Source: Torreya grandis (taxonomy: Eukaryota > Streptophyta > Pinopsida > Cupressales > Taxaceae). From it: a stretch of 64,000 nt of DNA. How positions within the stretch are numbered: position 1 is the stretch's first letter; each line of letters opens with the position of its first letter. A model generated the notes under the pieces. That model ran no database searches. It was not told the DNA's origin and was given only the letters and a program-made list of their open reading frames with translations. The position numbers and the translations under genes were made by a program. Below are positions 51,280 to 61,089 of this stretch, piece by piece. The stretch lies in assembly GCA_037957365.1 (NCBI GenBank), contig JARHVA010001922.1:2305001-2369000 (forward strand). Reading direction: 5' to 3'.

Positions 51280-53633
51280 ACATCCTTTCCACCATTTCTT
51301 AAAGAGATAAAAAGAGTAAGTCATTATTTATGCATTTACTTATCCACCATTCTAATTAAGGAGAATTGATTAGAGTTTCATGCTTCATTTGGAGATATGA
51401 ATCTTGTATTGTAAAAAATTGAAATTCACTAGGAAGTATTTAGTGAAAATATATTCCATTGTCCATCCTTAGTTTCTTCAACATACACAACAACCTCTTT
51501 AAAATCACCTTGGCCAAGGGAGAGATTGAGGCTCAGTGGGTTCATCTTCAAAGGTAAGTATTCCTAAATTTTATCCTCCTTGTTAAAGTAGATAGATTTA
51601 AATTTGTTAACCTTATATGCTTCTCTCTCCATGCAATATAATTTCTTATAAATTGACTTCAGTAGAGATCATCTATGCATGTTTACTTTTATGTTTATTA
51701 CCCCCATTTTATGCCACATGATTTGGTGAGCACTAGGTTATATTTTTATTTACTTTGTGAATAAGAAAACATAGGACCTAGCTAGGTTTATTGCATGGTA
51801 TTTCTCAAATAGAAGATTTGAAACCATCTATGGTGATATGGTAAGGGACCCTTTATTTAGGTTTAGTGGATCCATCTTGGTCATGACCCTAATTATCTAA
51901 ATGTACTAACAAGTGAAAGGTTAAGTGTGATTTATCTTATTCAAGATAGGATTAATTTGTAGATCAGCTTAATTTTCCCTTATAGACATTTTGGTTAACC
52001 CAATATGAAATAACCCTTGTATGTATTATTTCATGCCTTTATTTATTATCATCTATTATATATTTTTATTTCTATAGTATTATATTGAACCTATTGATAT
52101 AGTTTAACATTATGTGCACAAGTTTCACACAGTCACTTCAATTAAATATATTTATCTATGTAGGCATTGTTCAATAATAGGTAATTGGATCAATTAGATC
52201 AACTCAATTCTCTTTTTAACCATAATTTTATAGACTCAGTTGACCTAGTCTACTTTGTTAGTAGGTCATTTTCAACATACAGGTTTAGTAGAGTTCATTG
52301 ACCCAATTGACTTTGTTAGTAGAATAAAAATCATCATTTGAGAAACATGGCATAAAAATATCAAATTTATCATCTTTAAAAATTATCTGATTCATTCTTA
52401 CCTTCTTAGTCATTTCTATTCTTAATTTACAATCATACTTTTCATAGTTTGAAATCTATAAAACTATAACCTTATAACAAACTAGGTTGACTAGATCAAC
52501 ATAGTTATGTAGCTTGATTTCCTATATAGAAGAATTAGTCAACCTATTTGACTATGTTTTCATGGATATTACTTCAATATATATCATTGACCCTATCAAT
52601 GATGTTCTATATTGTTTGCATATAGTGTCACCTGAACTGACTATGTACTCTTCAAAAAAAAAGGATTTAACCTATCTTTCTAGTAACTCACTTTTCATTT
52701 TTGTTTTTTTATTAATTAGAGTAACAAACATATACTAAATAGGGGGTTTTTAATTTACCAATTTAGTCACACTATTTATCTTTTTCACACACTTCCAAAT
52801 TAAATAATACTAAAAATCATTAAATAATTTCTTCCCAAGGTATACCTACTTAGATTTCATCACCAATGGGGAAGCTAACTTGGTTTTCTAGCAAAGTATA
52901 AATATGTGGTTGATGGTATATATTGGCAAAGCACATGACACCCTTATCATTGTGGGATTATGAAGTAAGGGGGTAGGCCCCAATACTAAACTATTACCAT
53001 TACCAATATAGATCCATTTCAACCTAAACTACCTGAAACTATTTATATATTGATTTCTTAGTTCCTTCTTATAACCAACTCCCTATCACATTAATTTCAA
53101 TTTTTTTTATAGATTAAAAAAATTAATAATAACCACTTAGATTAACATTTACATTCTAGTTTTGTGCTTGCTTTTTACAAATTGTATTTTGTATTTTAAA
53201 ACTTGTACCTTCTAGCATTGGTACAAGGTTTGTTATGTGTTATAAAATTAGATCAAACATATTTTATCTAAGTTATTATGTGCTCAATTGAATTTTCTTA
53301 GTTATTATATTATGAAAACTCCCTATTTTCATATCACATTCTAAAATATTAACTCAATCTCTTAAATGATTCTTGTTTTGTTTATCTTCAATACATAGTT
53401 GACCTATCTAATTGTGTGTCTTTTCAACTCTTTTAATTTATCCATCTATAGTACATAGTTAACTAGTCTAACTTGTTGGGTGAATATTTTGTCACTAGAT
53501 AACTGATGAGAAAAATAGGTCTCTTCAAACATAGCATAGGGAGATTGGTTGGCTAAATGTGTAGGTTTACCACATCAGAGGTGGACAAATCGCCCTTCTC
53601 ATCAAGGGGAGGTTCCCTATAAATATGAGGAGC

Positions 53634-53639
<6 letters not shown>

Positions 53640-53684
<45 letters not shown>
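53640..53684. repeat. (AT)n microsatellite in LTR
   Basis: About 45 bp of TA repeats. The other LTR has only CTATATACTATATATATAAG at the same place (about 62,408-62,427), so the run expanded in this copy. Confidence 0.95.
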
Positions 53685-53686
<2 letters not shown>

Positions 53687-54794
53687 TAAAAAATAACACT
53701 CAAGGGTAGGACTACACCATCCATCTCTCTTTTTTAAGAGATGATGTTCACAAACAAAGGAGAAATACTGGTGATAATATTGAAGGCACTTCTCTTCTTT
53801 CAAAAGTGGTTTTGCAGTAGGGCACAAGAGTTCTTTATGGTGGGTAACCAACAAGTAACAAGGGTGCAGTAACCAGTAGAATGAGGTGTAGCATAAAGTC
53901 TCCACCTTCACTACCCAAAGAGTGAAATATGAAGGATAAAGGGGGCACAAAGTCATCCCAAAATCCTTTACATAGAAATAAACTAAAAACACACTGAAGA
54001 CAATTGTGATAGCACAAAGTCTTTCCACAATGGGCTTTAGGACACCTTCTTGATTACTTCCACTAGTTTTGCTTTTTAAATTAAATAAACAAGAATGCTC
54101 CTAGGTAATAGACATAAGAACAATTTCTTAAAATAACACAAGCTATAATAGCACAAAGTCTGAAAGTAACTTTTTTTTTCATTTAGATAAAGAAATATGA
54201 TCAACAATTTGAGCTCAAAGTCTCAGTAATCGCCTTTCAATTTTGGTAGAGTTTTGCTTCTATAATGGAGATATCCTCTTTACATAAAATAAGAGATTAC
54301 AATATATAGCAACCAAGAAAGTCTTGGTGCTTTGTTCCATGGAACGGCCCATGCTGCATTCAATGCCTTGAATGTATTTTTAGTTTTGTCAAGGGGCCAT
54401 GCTTGGAATAGTGCATCAGCCTTAACTATGGTGTGCCAATTTATCTCATATGTCTCCTCTAAAGTATACGCTGCCTGGTCCTTTCCTTCTTATTTGTGCA
54501 ACTGTCCACTTTGCCTTTACTTCATGGAAGAAAAATAGGCTGCGTCCTTGATTTGGTGTGCTTAGATGACTACTTGGTGGACTATTTCACCTACTGAAAA
54601 TAACTCTCTTGTAGATATTTCAATATTTCCTATAGCCTTCTCTTCTTTCCTATTGCAATTAGAGCTCTCAGGCTATCTTCTTGAGCTGGTCACTTGGTTC
54701 ATCCTTAAAGTTCTGCTCTATATTTGAAAATTAATAGATATTCCATTACCTTAAATTTGACATCTACGAGGACGTCATTGGTTGCTGGTTGTTT

Positions 54795-55890
54795 GAACCA
54801 TATTGAACCATGAACCTTTAAACCTTTGAAAGTTCATTAGTTTAATAGTTCAATAGTTCAAGTGGTCTTTATCAATTCCTTGGTTCCATCACTTTCCTAG
54901 TTCAATCACTTCCTTCCTTTGCTTAGAGATTTCTATGAACCTTTGAACCTTTAAACCTTTGAACCATTTTGGTTCAAGGTTCAACGGTTCAATCTCTTTC
55001 TTAGAATCCTTTATTTTGGCTAAGTCTTATGAAGCCTTGAAATTCCTTTGGCTTTACATCTTTGGAACACCCCAAAGGGAAGGTGTCCCTTTGGTTCTTT
55101 GAGAAAGGTCCATTTTTTTTTCACTAAGAGCCCCCTACAAGGGTACCTACCCTTCGAGGTCCTTCAGGAGGTCCGCTTCTTCAATTCCTTCAGACAAAAT
55201 GTCTGAAAGAATTCCTTTAGACATTTTGTCCAGAGGAAATCTTCCCTTGCCTTAGCCACTTTTCCACCAGGCTTTTGATTATTCCTTCAGACAAAATGTC
55301 TGAAGAAATTTCTTCAGATATTTTGTCCAAAGGATTTCCTTTGTGAAATTCTTCCACAAAAAATCTTTTTGAAGGAATTCTTTTGGTTCCTTTACTTGGT
55401 AATTTCTTCAGACAAAAAGTTTGAAGGAAAACTTACCCTTTCGGCCTTCTCTTTGATCTTTGAGAAAATGTTCCCTACCCTCTATAAGAGCACTTGAATT
55501 TTGTTTACTACCCTCCACAATGGCACTTGCCCTTTGGGTTTTGGGGCACTTCTTTGAATTGATCAATTGAACCAATAATGGTTCAACGGTTCAACAATTT
55601 AATACAATATTTTGCTCATTTAATTGACCATTTGAACCAACTACTTTGAAATTCAATTTACTCATTGAACCTTGAACCATTTTGGTTCAAGGTTCAATAG
55701 TTCAATGGGTTAAATATTTCTTTTCTTTTATTCTAAGTCTTTCGAAGCCATTGAACTTGCCAAGGTGGTTGAACTTTGAACTTTTGCTGAATCACTTAAC
55801 TCTTTAAGTCTATCGACGTCATTGGACCTTTGAACCCATTTGAACCTTTGAAAGTAGGGTTCAATGGATCAATGGTTCAATCCTTTGATT
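54795..55890. repeat. TTGAACC / GGTTCAA motif clusters
   Basis: Dozens of direct and inverted copies of TTTGAACC, GGTTCAA and TTCAATGG occur in clusters at 54,795-54,860, 54,936-54,995, 55,555-55,720 and 55,795-55,885. Many pair into small hairpins of the type GAACCATTTTGGTTC. The right LTR shows the same at 63,534-63,705. Confidence 0.8.
55187..55432. repeat. Array of TTCAGACA-TGTCTGAA palindromes
   Basis: The near-perfect palindrome CTTCAGACAAAATGTCTGAA occurs at 55,188 and 55,286. Related forms lie at about 55,213 (inverted middle, TTTAGACATTTTGTCC), 55,311 and 55,406. Each repeat is followed by AATTCCTTT- or AAATTTCTT-like spacers. The right LTR has the corresponding group at 63,898-63,955. 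Confidence 0.85.
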
Positions 55891-56123
55891 GAAACCTACT
55901 GATGGACCTTTGAGTTGAATCTCGATGTTGAACCAAGCTTGAAATTACCTAAGTGTTGGAAAGTTATTCCTTTGTCAGAGCTCACCTGTGGAAGTCATTA
56001 AACCTATTAAACCTATTAGTCCCTTAGCTAAAAAAGATTGAATAATGAATAATTTGAATGCTCAAAATAATTTTTTGAGAAGGGAAGAGAAGATTTTGGC
56101 CTGTAAGACCAAAATATTTCATA

Positions 56124-56164
56124 TGTTGTCCCCAAAAATGAGTGACAAATTTTTGGGAACAACA
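56124..56164. repeat. Terminal LTR hairpin
   Basis: TGTTGTCCCCAAAAAT (56,124-56,139) and ATTTTTGGGAACAACA (56,149-56,164) are complementary at 15 of 16 positions around a 9-base loop. The outer arm ends exactly at the inferred LTR boundary, so on the element's strand the LTR starts with a stem-loop. Confidence 0.85.
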
Positions 56165-56405
56165 GTTGGCTCCAGTTGGGGAACTTCCTTCAGTTTGAAT
56201 TTTTGAAACATCTAAGGGGAGTAGAAACCAAAATCTCCAGTGCCATCAAGTATGCCATTGGGTTATGGAGTCATGCTACCTAAAAAAAAAGGTGCCAAAA
56301 ATGAAAATGAAAAGTACAAAATAGAACTAAAGACTATACAAATATACATATGTACAGATGATCTTATTTGATTTTTCAAGAATTGAAGTGCTTCAGATGC
56401 TACCC
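56165..56405 (-). other. 3' untranslated region of Tat-like element
   Basis: Non-coding sequence between the integrase C-terminus and the 3' LTR. It contains an A-rich stretch at 56,281-56,330. The bases next to the LTR (minus strand GGAAGTTCCCCAACTGGAGCC) are only partly purine-rich, so no clear polypurine tract can be called. Confidence 0.5.
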
Positions 56406-57340
56406 ATTGTGAGGTAGAATAAAGGGTGTGCCATCTTGATATTTTAATAGGAAACTATTTTCACCATTGAGATGATGGATATTAAATGGGCCTCTCTAAA
56501 GGGAATCAAATTTCCCATGCATTCCCTTTGGTTCTCTTCTCTTGTCCCACAATAGGACATGATCTCCAATCTAGAAATCATGGTTTTTTGCTTTCTAGTT
56601 AAAGAGCTTCTTCACCAGACTTTGATGCATAGCAATTCAGTCCACCACCATAGTTCACTGCTCATCCATCTCAGTCAAACACATGATCCTCTTATTGATG
56701 GAGCTTTCATATGTTTGATCTTTGACTGCCTTAGCCAATTTCAATGTTGGCAATTCCAAGGTGATTTGTATCTCAACATTGAGACCATAAAGAATTTGGA
56801 AAGGTGACATAATAATTTCCCTCTTGGGTGTAATTTTTTCTACCCATAAAGCATCAACCAATGCTTTATGCCATGTTCATTGGTTGTCATCTACCAGATT
56901 CTTGATGATAATTACTAGGTTCTTGTTGTTTGATTTAGCTTGGTCCCCAAACTTGGAAATGATATTCTCCTTGAGGAAATTCCACACTACTTCTGAAGTA
57001 GCATGCTTAGTTGGAATAGCTTCCACCCACTTGGTGAAGTAATCTGTGGCTGTGAGGACATAATCATGTCTAGCACTTGAAGATGGGTTTACAACACCAA
57101 TGAAATCAATTCCCTATTACTGAAATGGATCTTCTATCACCACTGGCTTAAAAGGTAGATCAACTAATTTGGGTCTTCTAATGAACTTTTGGCATATTTC
57201 ACATCTTTGTACCCATTTGTATGTATCTTGAAATAGAGTAGGCCAGTAATACCTGGCTCTCAGAATCTTATGGGTAGTTATAGGAGTATAAAAATGTCCT
57301 CCATAGGATAGATTATGGAAGGACTTCAAAAGTTGGTTCT
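56406..57340 (-). pseudogene. Integrase of Tat-like element, broken
   Basis: Integrase inserts the element DNA into the genome. The N-terminal zinc-binding HHCC domain is preserved in the open frame 57,117-57,329: 'HNLSYGGHF' supplies the histidines and 'CEICQKF' the cysteines. It is followed by 'GIDFIGVV' (first catalytic Asp) and 'ATDYFTKWVEAIP'. After 'FLKENIISKFG' the frame jumps directly to 'DQAKSNNKNL', so about 45 residues including the second Asp (usually in DNG) and the S.YYPQ.NG stretch are missing. The C-terminal part is present ('KITPKREIIMSPFQILYGLN', 'LLWDKRREPKGMHGKF', 'GPFNIHHLNGENSFLL'). There is no chromodomain. A TAA-TAG pair stands where the family has Gln-Trp before the first Asp. 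Confidence 0.85.
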
Positions 57341-57549
57341 GCTATTCTTTATCCATGCAATGAAGGAGCACTCCATAAAAGTTCCTCTTATATAGGCCAT
57401 TGTCCCACAGGATAAAATTGGTATCTTTTAACTTGACAGTCCTCCTTTCTTTATGAGATAGGTGAGCAGAACACTCACCATAAGTAGGGAAATGAGAAAT
57501 ACTTGAATACCACTCATTCATGGTGGAGACAAAGAGGACTATTGGTATA

Positions 57550-57960
57550 TCTTCAATTTATTCTTCTCCATGCTCTATTTTTGTTGGTCTGTTATCAGTA
57601 ATCAATTGACATAGGCCCCTTCCCTACACCAGCTTCATTGGTTTGATGACTAGATCAAACTCCTAGATTTTAGAAATCCAATTGCCTCTTTTTGTTCCAA
57701 ACTCTTACTGAGTTAATGTGGATTTGACTGTGGTGTCAGGAACTAGGGTAGTAGTGTGTGAATTTAGGATGTAAAAGTGGAAATGCTTCACTGCTTTTAC
57801 CATTGCTTAAGCATGCTTCTCCATGTTTAAGTACTTCAGCTCATGAGCTTTGAGAGGACAACTCATGAAAGAAATGAGAGATTCCACACCTTCTTTATTT
57901 TTCTAAACTAAAATAGTCGTAAGTGTATACTTGGAAGCATAGCTATATATTATGAAGTCT
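57550..57960 (-). pseudogene. RT-linked RNase H of Tat-like element
   Basis: This domain degrades the RNA strand during reverse transcription. The minus-strand frame reads 'LISFMSCPLKAHELKYLNME', then 'AMVKAVKHFHFYILNSHTTT', 'GNWISKI' and 'EFDLVIKPMKLV', typical of the connection/RNase H region after gypsy RT (SF.S..L...E..Y...EK.A.A.V.A..., then EFD..I.....V.G). Three to four stops fall at positions usually occupied by Tyr, Gln or Arg. It connects directly to RT on one side and, through a short linker, to integrase on the other. Confidence 0.75.
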
Positions 57961-58990
57961 TTGGTATAATTTGGACAAACCATAATTGGTGCATAGGCAA
58001 TCACTTTCTTGATGTCTTCAAATGCTGACATGCCTTCTATAGTCCATCAAAAAGTGGATTTGCCTTTCATCATGTCCACAATGTGGTGAGTCTTCTCAGT
58101 GAACTCAAGGATGAACCTTCATAAAAAATTCACCTTTCCAAAGAAAGAGTGAACTGCAGTCTTAATTTTGGGTAGAGTAAGTTCTTGGATGGACTTGACT
58201 CTGTCTGAGTCAATCTTTATGCCTTCTTGGGATATAATATTCCTAAGAATTTTCCCTTCTGTTACTCCAAAAATGGAATTCTTGGGATTTAGAGAAATGC
58301 CATTCTGGTGACATCATTCTAGCACTTGTTGCAAATAGTGCACATGATCAAGATGATGCTTGGAAAAGACTGTTAAATCATCCAGGTACACTACAATAAA
58401 CTTACTCATTTCATCTTTGAAAGAAAGGTCCATTGCTCTCTGAAAAGTGGCACCAGCATTTATCAGGCCAAATGGCATTCTTTGATAGGTAAAGGTGCCC
58501 CAAGGTGTGGTGAAGGTAGTTTTATGCTGGTCTGCTTCACCAACTTCAACTTGATTGTACCCTAAGAAGCTATCTAGCATTGATAACATTTTTGAACAGT
58601 CACTATCTGAAGGACTTGATCCATGATGGGTAGAGGATAGTTATCCTTTAAGGATGATTGATTTAAATTTTTAAAGTCCACACAGAGGTGAATTTTTCCA
58701 TTCTTCTTCCTCATAGGTACGATGTTGGCAATCCATGTGGAATGATGGATTGGGAAAATTATCCTAGCATTCAGCATTTTCTATATTTCAAATAGAATAG
58801 TACTTGATATCTTCAAATTGTATTATCTAGATTTTTTCTTGTGAGGTATCGAATCACTCTTGAGAGGAATCTCATGGCAAATTTCTTCAAGCTTGAGTGA
58901 CTTCAGATCATCATAGGAGTATTCCAAAACATCTATGTACTGGTGAAGCAAAATAATGAACTTGAACTTCTCTTCCTAAGTGTAGCACTT
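57961..58990 (-). pseudogene. Reverse transcriptase of Tat-like element
   Basis: Reverse transcriptase copies the element RNA into DNA. A pre-RT segment is visible near 58,880 ('YSYDDLKSLKLEEI', cf. the usual F.WSY.DL). The core follows: 'WIANIVPMRKKNGKIHLCVD' (about 58,764-58,705), 'LKDNYPLPIMDQVLQ', 'MLDSFLGYNQVEV', 'TTPWGTFTYQRMPFGLINAG' (about 58,507-58,448) and the catalytic 'FIVVYLDDLTVFSKHH' with YLDD. A one-base deletion near 58,605 shifts the frame between the PLPIMDQ and MLSMLD motifs. The thumb region continues to 57,961 ('GKVNFL.RFI', 'AYAPIMVCPNYTKDF'). Confidence 0.9.
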
Positions 58991-59339
58991 CCCAATGTTC
59001 ACCATCTTGGGATTGTCTTTGGCACCTAGATTTATTTGATCAAACTCTTGGAATGAGCTTGAATCCATTTGCTACTATTTGATGAACCTATCATGTTTGT
59101 CAAATAGCTTCTCAAAGGAAACTAGGCCTTTTGGGATTTTATTTCCTTTAAGTTGTAAGAATTCTTCACCTACATCTACACTTGATTCAGGGGCTGGTTC
59201 AAGTTTTTGAGGCTCACTGCCTTCAAAATGGAGCTGTTTAAAGCTATCTATTTACTCTAGGAAGGTAATGATTTAGTTGTCACCATTGAACACTTGCCAA
59301 TGATTGGCATTATCAGGCACACTTGGTTAAAAGACTAGT
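58991..59339 (-). other. Linker between extra RNase H and RT
   Basis: Hydrophilic, Glu/Lys-rich translation without a recognisable domain, as expected of the spacer ahead of RT in a gypsy polyprotein. Confidence 0.4.
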
Positions 59340-59765
59340 TTAATAGTGTACCTATCTCCTTTAAAATTAGGGGAGCAACCAAGAGAGTTACTAAAATATC
59401 CAATGCATCATCTCAATCATTAAATTCCCTAGATATGGTAGAGATGCTGAAAGCATCAAAGCTTTCAATTTGATCCCAGACTAGATTGTGGTAGTGGTGT
59501 AATCTCTCATTTTTGGTTTGATATAGGTTCTTTACTTGATAAACCACTAGTTCAACATCTCCTTTGGCATGAAGGAGTTTGATGCCTTTGTCTCATGTAG
59601 CCTTCAATCCAAGCAATAGAGATTCATACTCAGCTATGTTGTTGGTGTTAATGAACTATAAATTGTATGAAGAAGGAAAAATATCTCCTTGAGGAGATAT
59701 CAACACAATCCTAGCTCCTAAACTAGTAGAGGAGTAGCTACCATCAAATTATAGAATCCATACCT
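59340..59765 (-). pseudogene. Additional (archaeal-type) RNase H between protease and RT
   Basis: Minus-strand reading from 59,760 gives a full RNase H fold: 'FDGSYSSTSLGARIVLISPQ' (first Asp), 'NTNNIAEYESLLLGLKA' (Glu), 'GDVELVVYQVKNLYQTKNER' (second Asp), and 'DDALDILVTLL' (last Asp). All four catalytic acidic positions (D-E-D-D) are present. Four in-frame stops interrupt it: two at likely Gln positions and two TGA at likely Arg positions. The segment is separate from the RT-linked RNase H at 57.6-57.95 kb and lies upstream of RT. In Tat elements as usually described, the extra RNase H follows the RT-RNase H block. I have an impression that this upstream order also occurs in a common plant group, so it may not be new. 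Confidence 0.8.
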
Positions 59766-59999
59766 CATCAGACACTATTTTTTTCTTAGATTCTTCTTCA
59801 TTTGGAAGGGGATATTCTTCTACACTTGTACTATGCTCCACCAATCCTTATGCTATTCCATCTAAGCCAATTTTCAATTTGACACATTTAGGAATTTCAT
59901 CAGATGCCTCATGGACTTCCTCTATGGATAAAAAGTAATTACCCATGCCTAAAGACTCAAACAAAATTTGAGCTTCATGCACTGATGTTTGAGTGACCA

Positions 60000-60560
60000 C
60001 ATATTTTTCTTCCTTTTCAAGAAGCAATCTTTACATAACACCTTTTATTGGGATCTCACCTCGGATAGGTCCATGCTTAATTCACCACCAACATCCTTAC
60101 AAAAATTTCACCCGAGAAGAATGCCATATGATGTTGGGACATCGGCCACCAGGACAGTCATCTTGACTTTCTTGTCTAGGAATGTTACAAATACAAATTG
60201 GGAATCCTTGATTTGCCCCAGTAGTGGCACTTGTTTGTTCTCCATAGAGAAATATCTCCCAAATGTCTTGGTCAGTGTGAGGCCAAGGGATTCTGCCACT
60301 TTGATAGGCATGACATTGTCAGATGAACTAGAATTTATGATGTAATTGTTCAGTTGGTGTCCATTTATCAGTAGGGAGACATAAAATGGTTCAGTCCTCC
60401 TAGGAGCAGTAGGAGGAGTAATGACAAGGTTATTCTTGGTGGATGTGTTCTTGGGAAGATCATGAGTTACCTTCAGAATTGCTTGTCCTACAGGGATGGC
60501 TTGGTTCTTTACATATTGAACCAACTTATCTAACTGCTCAGGGTTGGATTACAAGAATTA
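60000..60560 (-). pseudogene. Aspartic protease of Tat-like element
   Basis: The protease cuts the Gag-Pol polyprotein. The open frame 60,524-60,108 reads 'FYVSLLINGHQLNNYIINSS', then 'DNVMPIKVAESLGLTLTK' and ends 'VADVPTSYGILLG'. The fold landmarks match gypsy proteases (F.V..LING......I.SG.S.NVMP...), but where the catalytic D-[ST]-G should be the text is N-S-S, so the active-site Asp and the Gly are lost. The reading continues past a TGA (likely from CGA, Arg) as 'NFCKDVGGELSMDL', the usual LLGR.......GG...MD motif. The plus-strand frame 59989-60345 overlaps this and is a shadow. Confidence 0.85.
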
Positions 60561-61080
60561 AAATTTAAACATTTGAATTTTGGTTTTCTTTATATGGTTA
60601 AATATGTCAAATGTCTAAAATGAACTAGGAACAGAGGATGGGAGTTCATCCTTTTGGTTTTTGGGAGGGGGAGGACTAGTCTGTGAATTTAAAGTAGAAG
60701 GTGTAGGGATTTTTGATGTACTTACCTTTCTTGAAATCACTAGGTCCTTTGGCTGGAAAGGTAGAGTGGTTCCTTGCTTAGTAATTAAAATTGTTGGTTG
60801 AGGTCACTCCTCTATTTTTTCTTTATCAGCTTGTTGGGCTGACTGGTTCTTAGATCTGGTGAATACATCATATGTTCTATCAACTATTTTACTTTCACTT
60901 TTGGGTTCATCTTGGTAATTTAGGAAACCAATGTTGGAGTCACCAACTAATTCTTCTTCTCCCTATATGAAGATATTAGAATCATATTTTGGGTTTAACT
61001 CAGGGTGGAAGAAGAAATCTAATTCTACTTCAAGATATCCAACTGCTGAATTGGTTGGAGGTGCTTCAATGGCCAATTTC
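60561..61080 (-). other. Gag-protease linker
   Basis: Low-complexity, Pro/Ser/Glu-rich translation with poly-Pro-like stretches on the minus strand (60,660-60,700, 61,080-61,095). No zinc knuckle was found. This is normal for the region between the Gag core and protease in Tat-like elements. Confidence 0.4.
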
Positions 61081-61089
61081 CCCTGAGGG

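Larger units (their letters stand above)
49798..51908 (+). repeat. 1,055-bp tandem duplication
   Basis: Unit 1 is 49,798-50,853 and unit 2 is 50,854-51,908. Both start with ACAAGAACC, and a third ACAAG follows unit 2 at 51,909. The units are nearly identical by eye, with scattered single-base differences. Copy A has a single unit, so the duplication is recent and specific to copy B. Confidence 0.9.
49740..53473 (+). repeat. Dispersed LTR/leader-like repeat, copy B
   Basis: Collinear with copy A (12.35-15.08 kb) but enlarged by a tandem duplication of 1,055 bp (49,798-51,908). It contains two copies of the promoter and splice-donor-like motif. It is cut at its right end by the Tat-like gypsy element at 53,474: the matching copy A text (CAACTAGTTTAATTATG, about 15,040) continues where copy B stops at AACTAGTCTAACT. 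The frames 50026-50358 and 51082-51369 are the same non-coding frame in the two tandem units. Confidence 0.75.
53474..56164 (-). repeat. 3' LTR (left) of Tat-like element, 2.69 kb
   Basis: Starts TGTTGGGTGAATATTTTGTC and ends ...GGGAACAACA on the plus strand. The first 1.7 kb is collinear with 62,248-64,000. It contains an (AT)n run, an array of TTCAGACA palindromes, many TTGAACC/GGTTCAA motifs and a terminal hairpin. Frames 53633-54028 (with a YIYIYI tail read from the microsatellite) and 54332-54538 are not genes. Confidence 0.8.

Noticed and set aside
50026..51369. Two nearly identical ORFs of 110 and 95 codons that might be a duplicated gene
   Set aside because: They are the same chance frame in the two units of the tandem duplication. 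They overlap the TATA box and leader, and the copy A counterpart differs strongly and is shifted.
53633..54028. 131-residue minus-strand frame with a Tyr-Ile repeat tail
   Set aside because: The tail is just the (AT)n microsatellite, and the frame lies inside an LTR and is not kept in the other LTR.
54332..54538. ORF with several Cys and His residues, possible small secreted peptide
   Set aside because: It lies inside the LTR of the Tat-like element, and the matching region of the other LTR (about 63,080-63,290) has base changes without sign of frame conservation.
59989..60345. 118-codon plus-strand ORF
   Set aside because: It is the antisense shadow of the protease frame of the minus-strand element.
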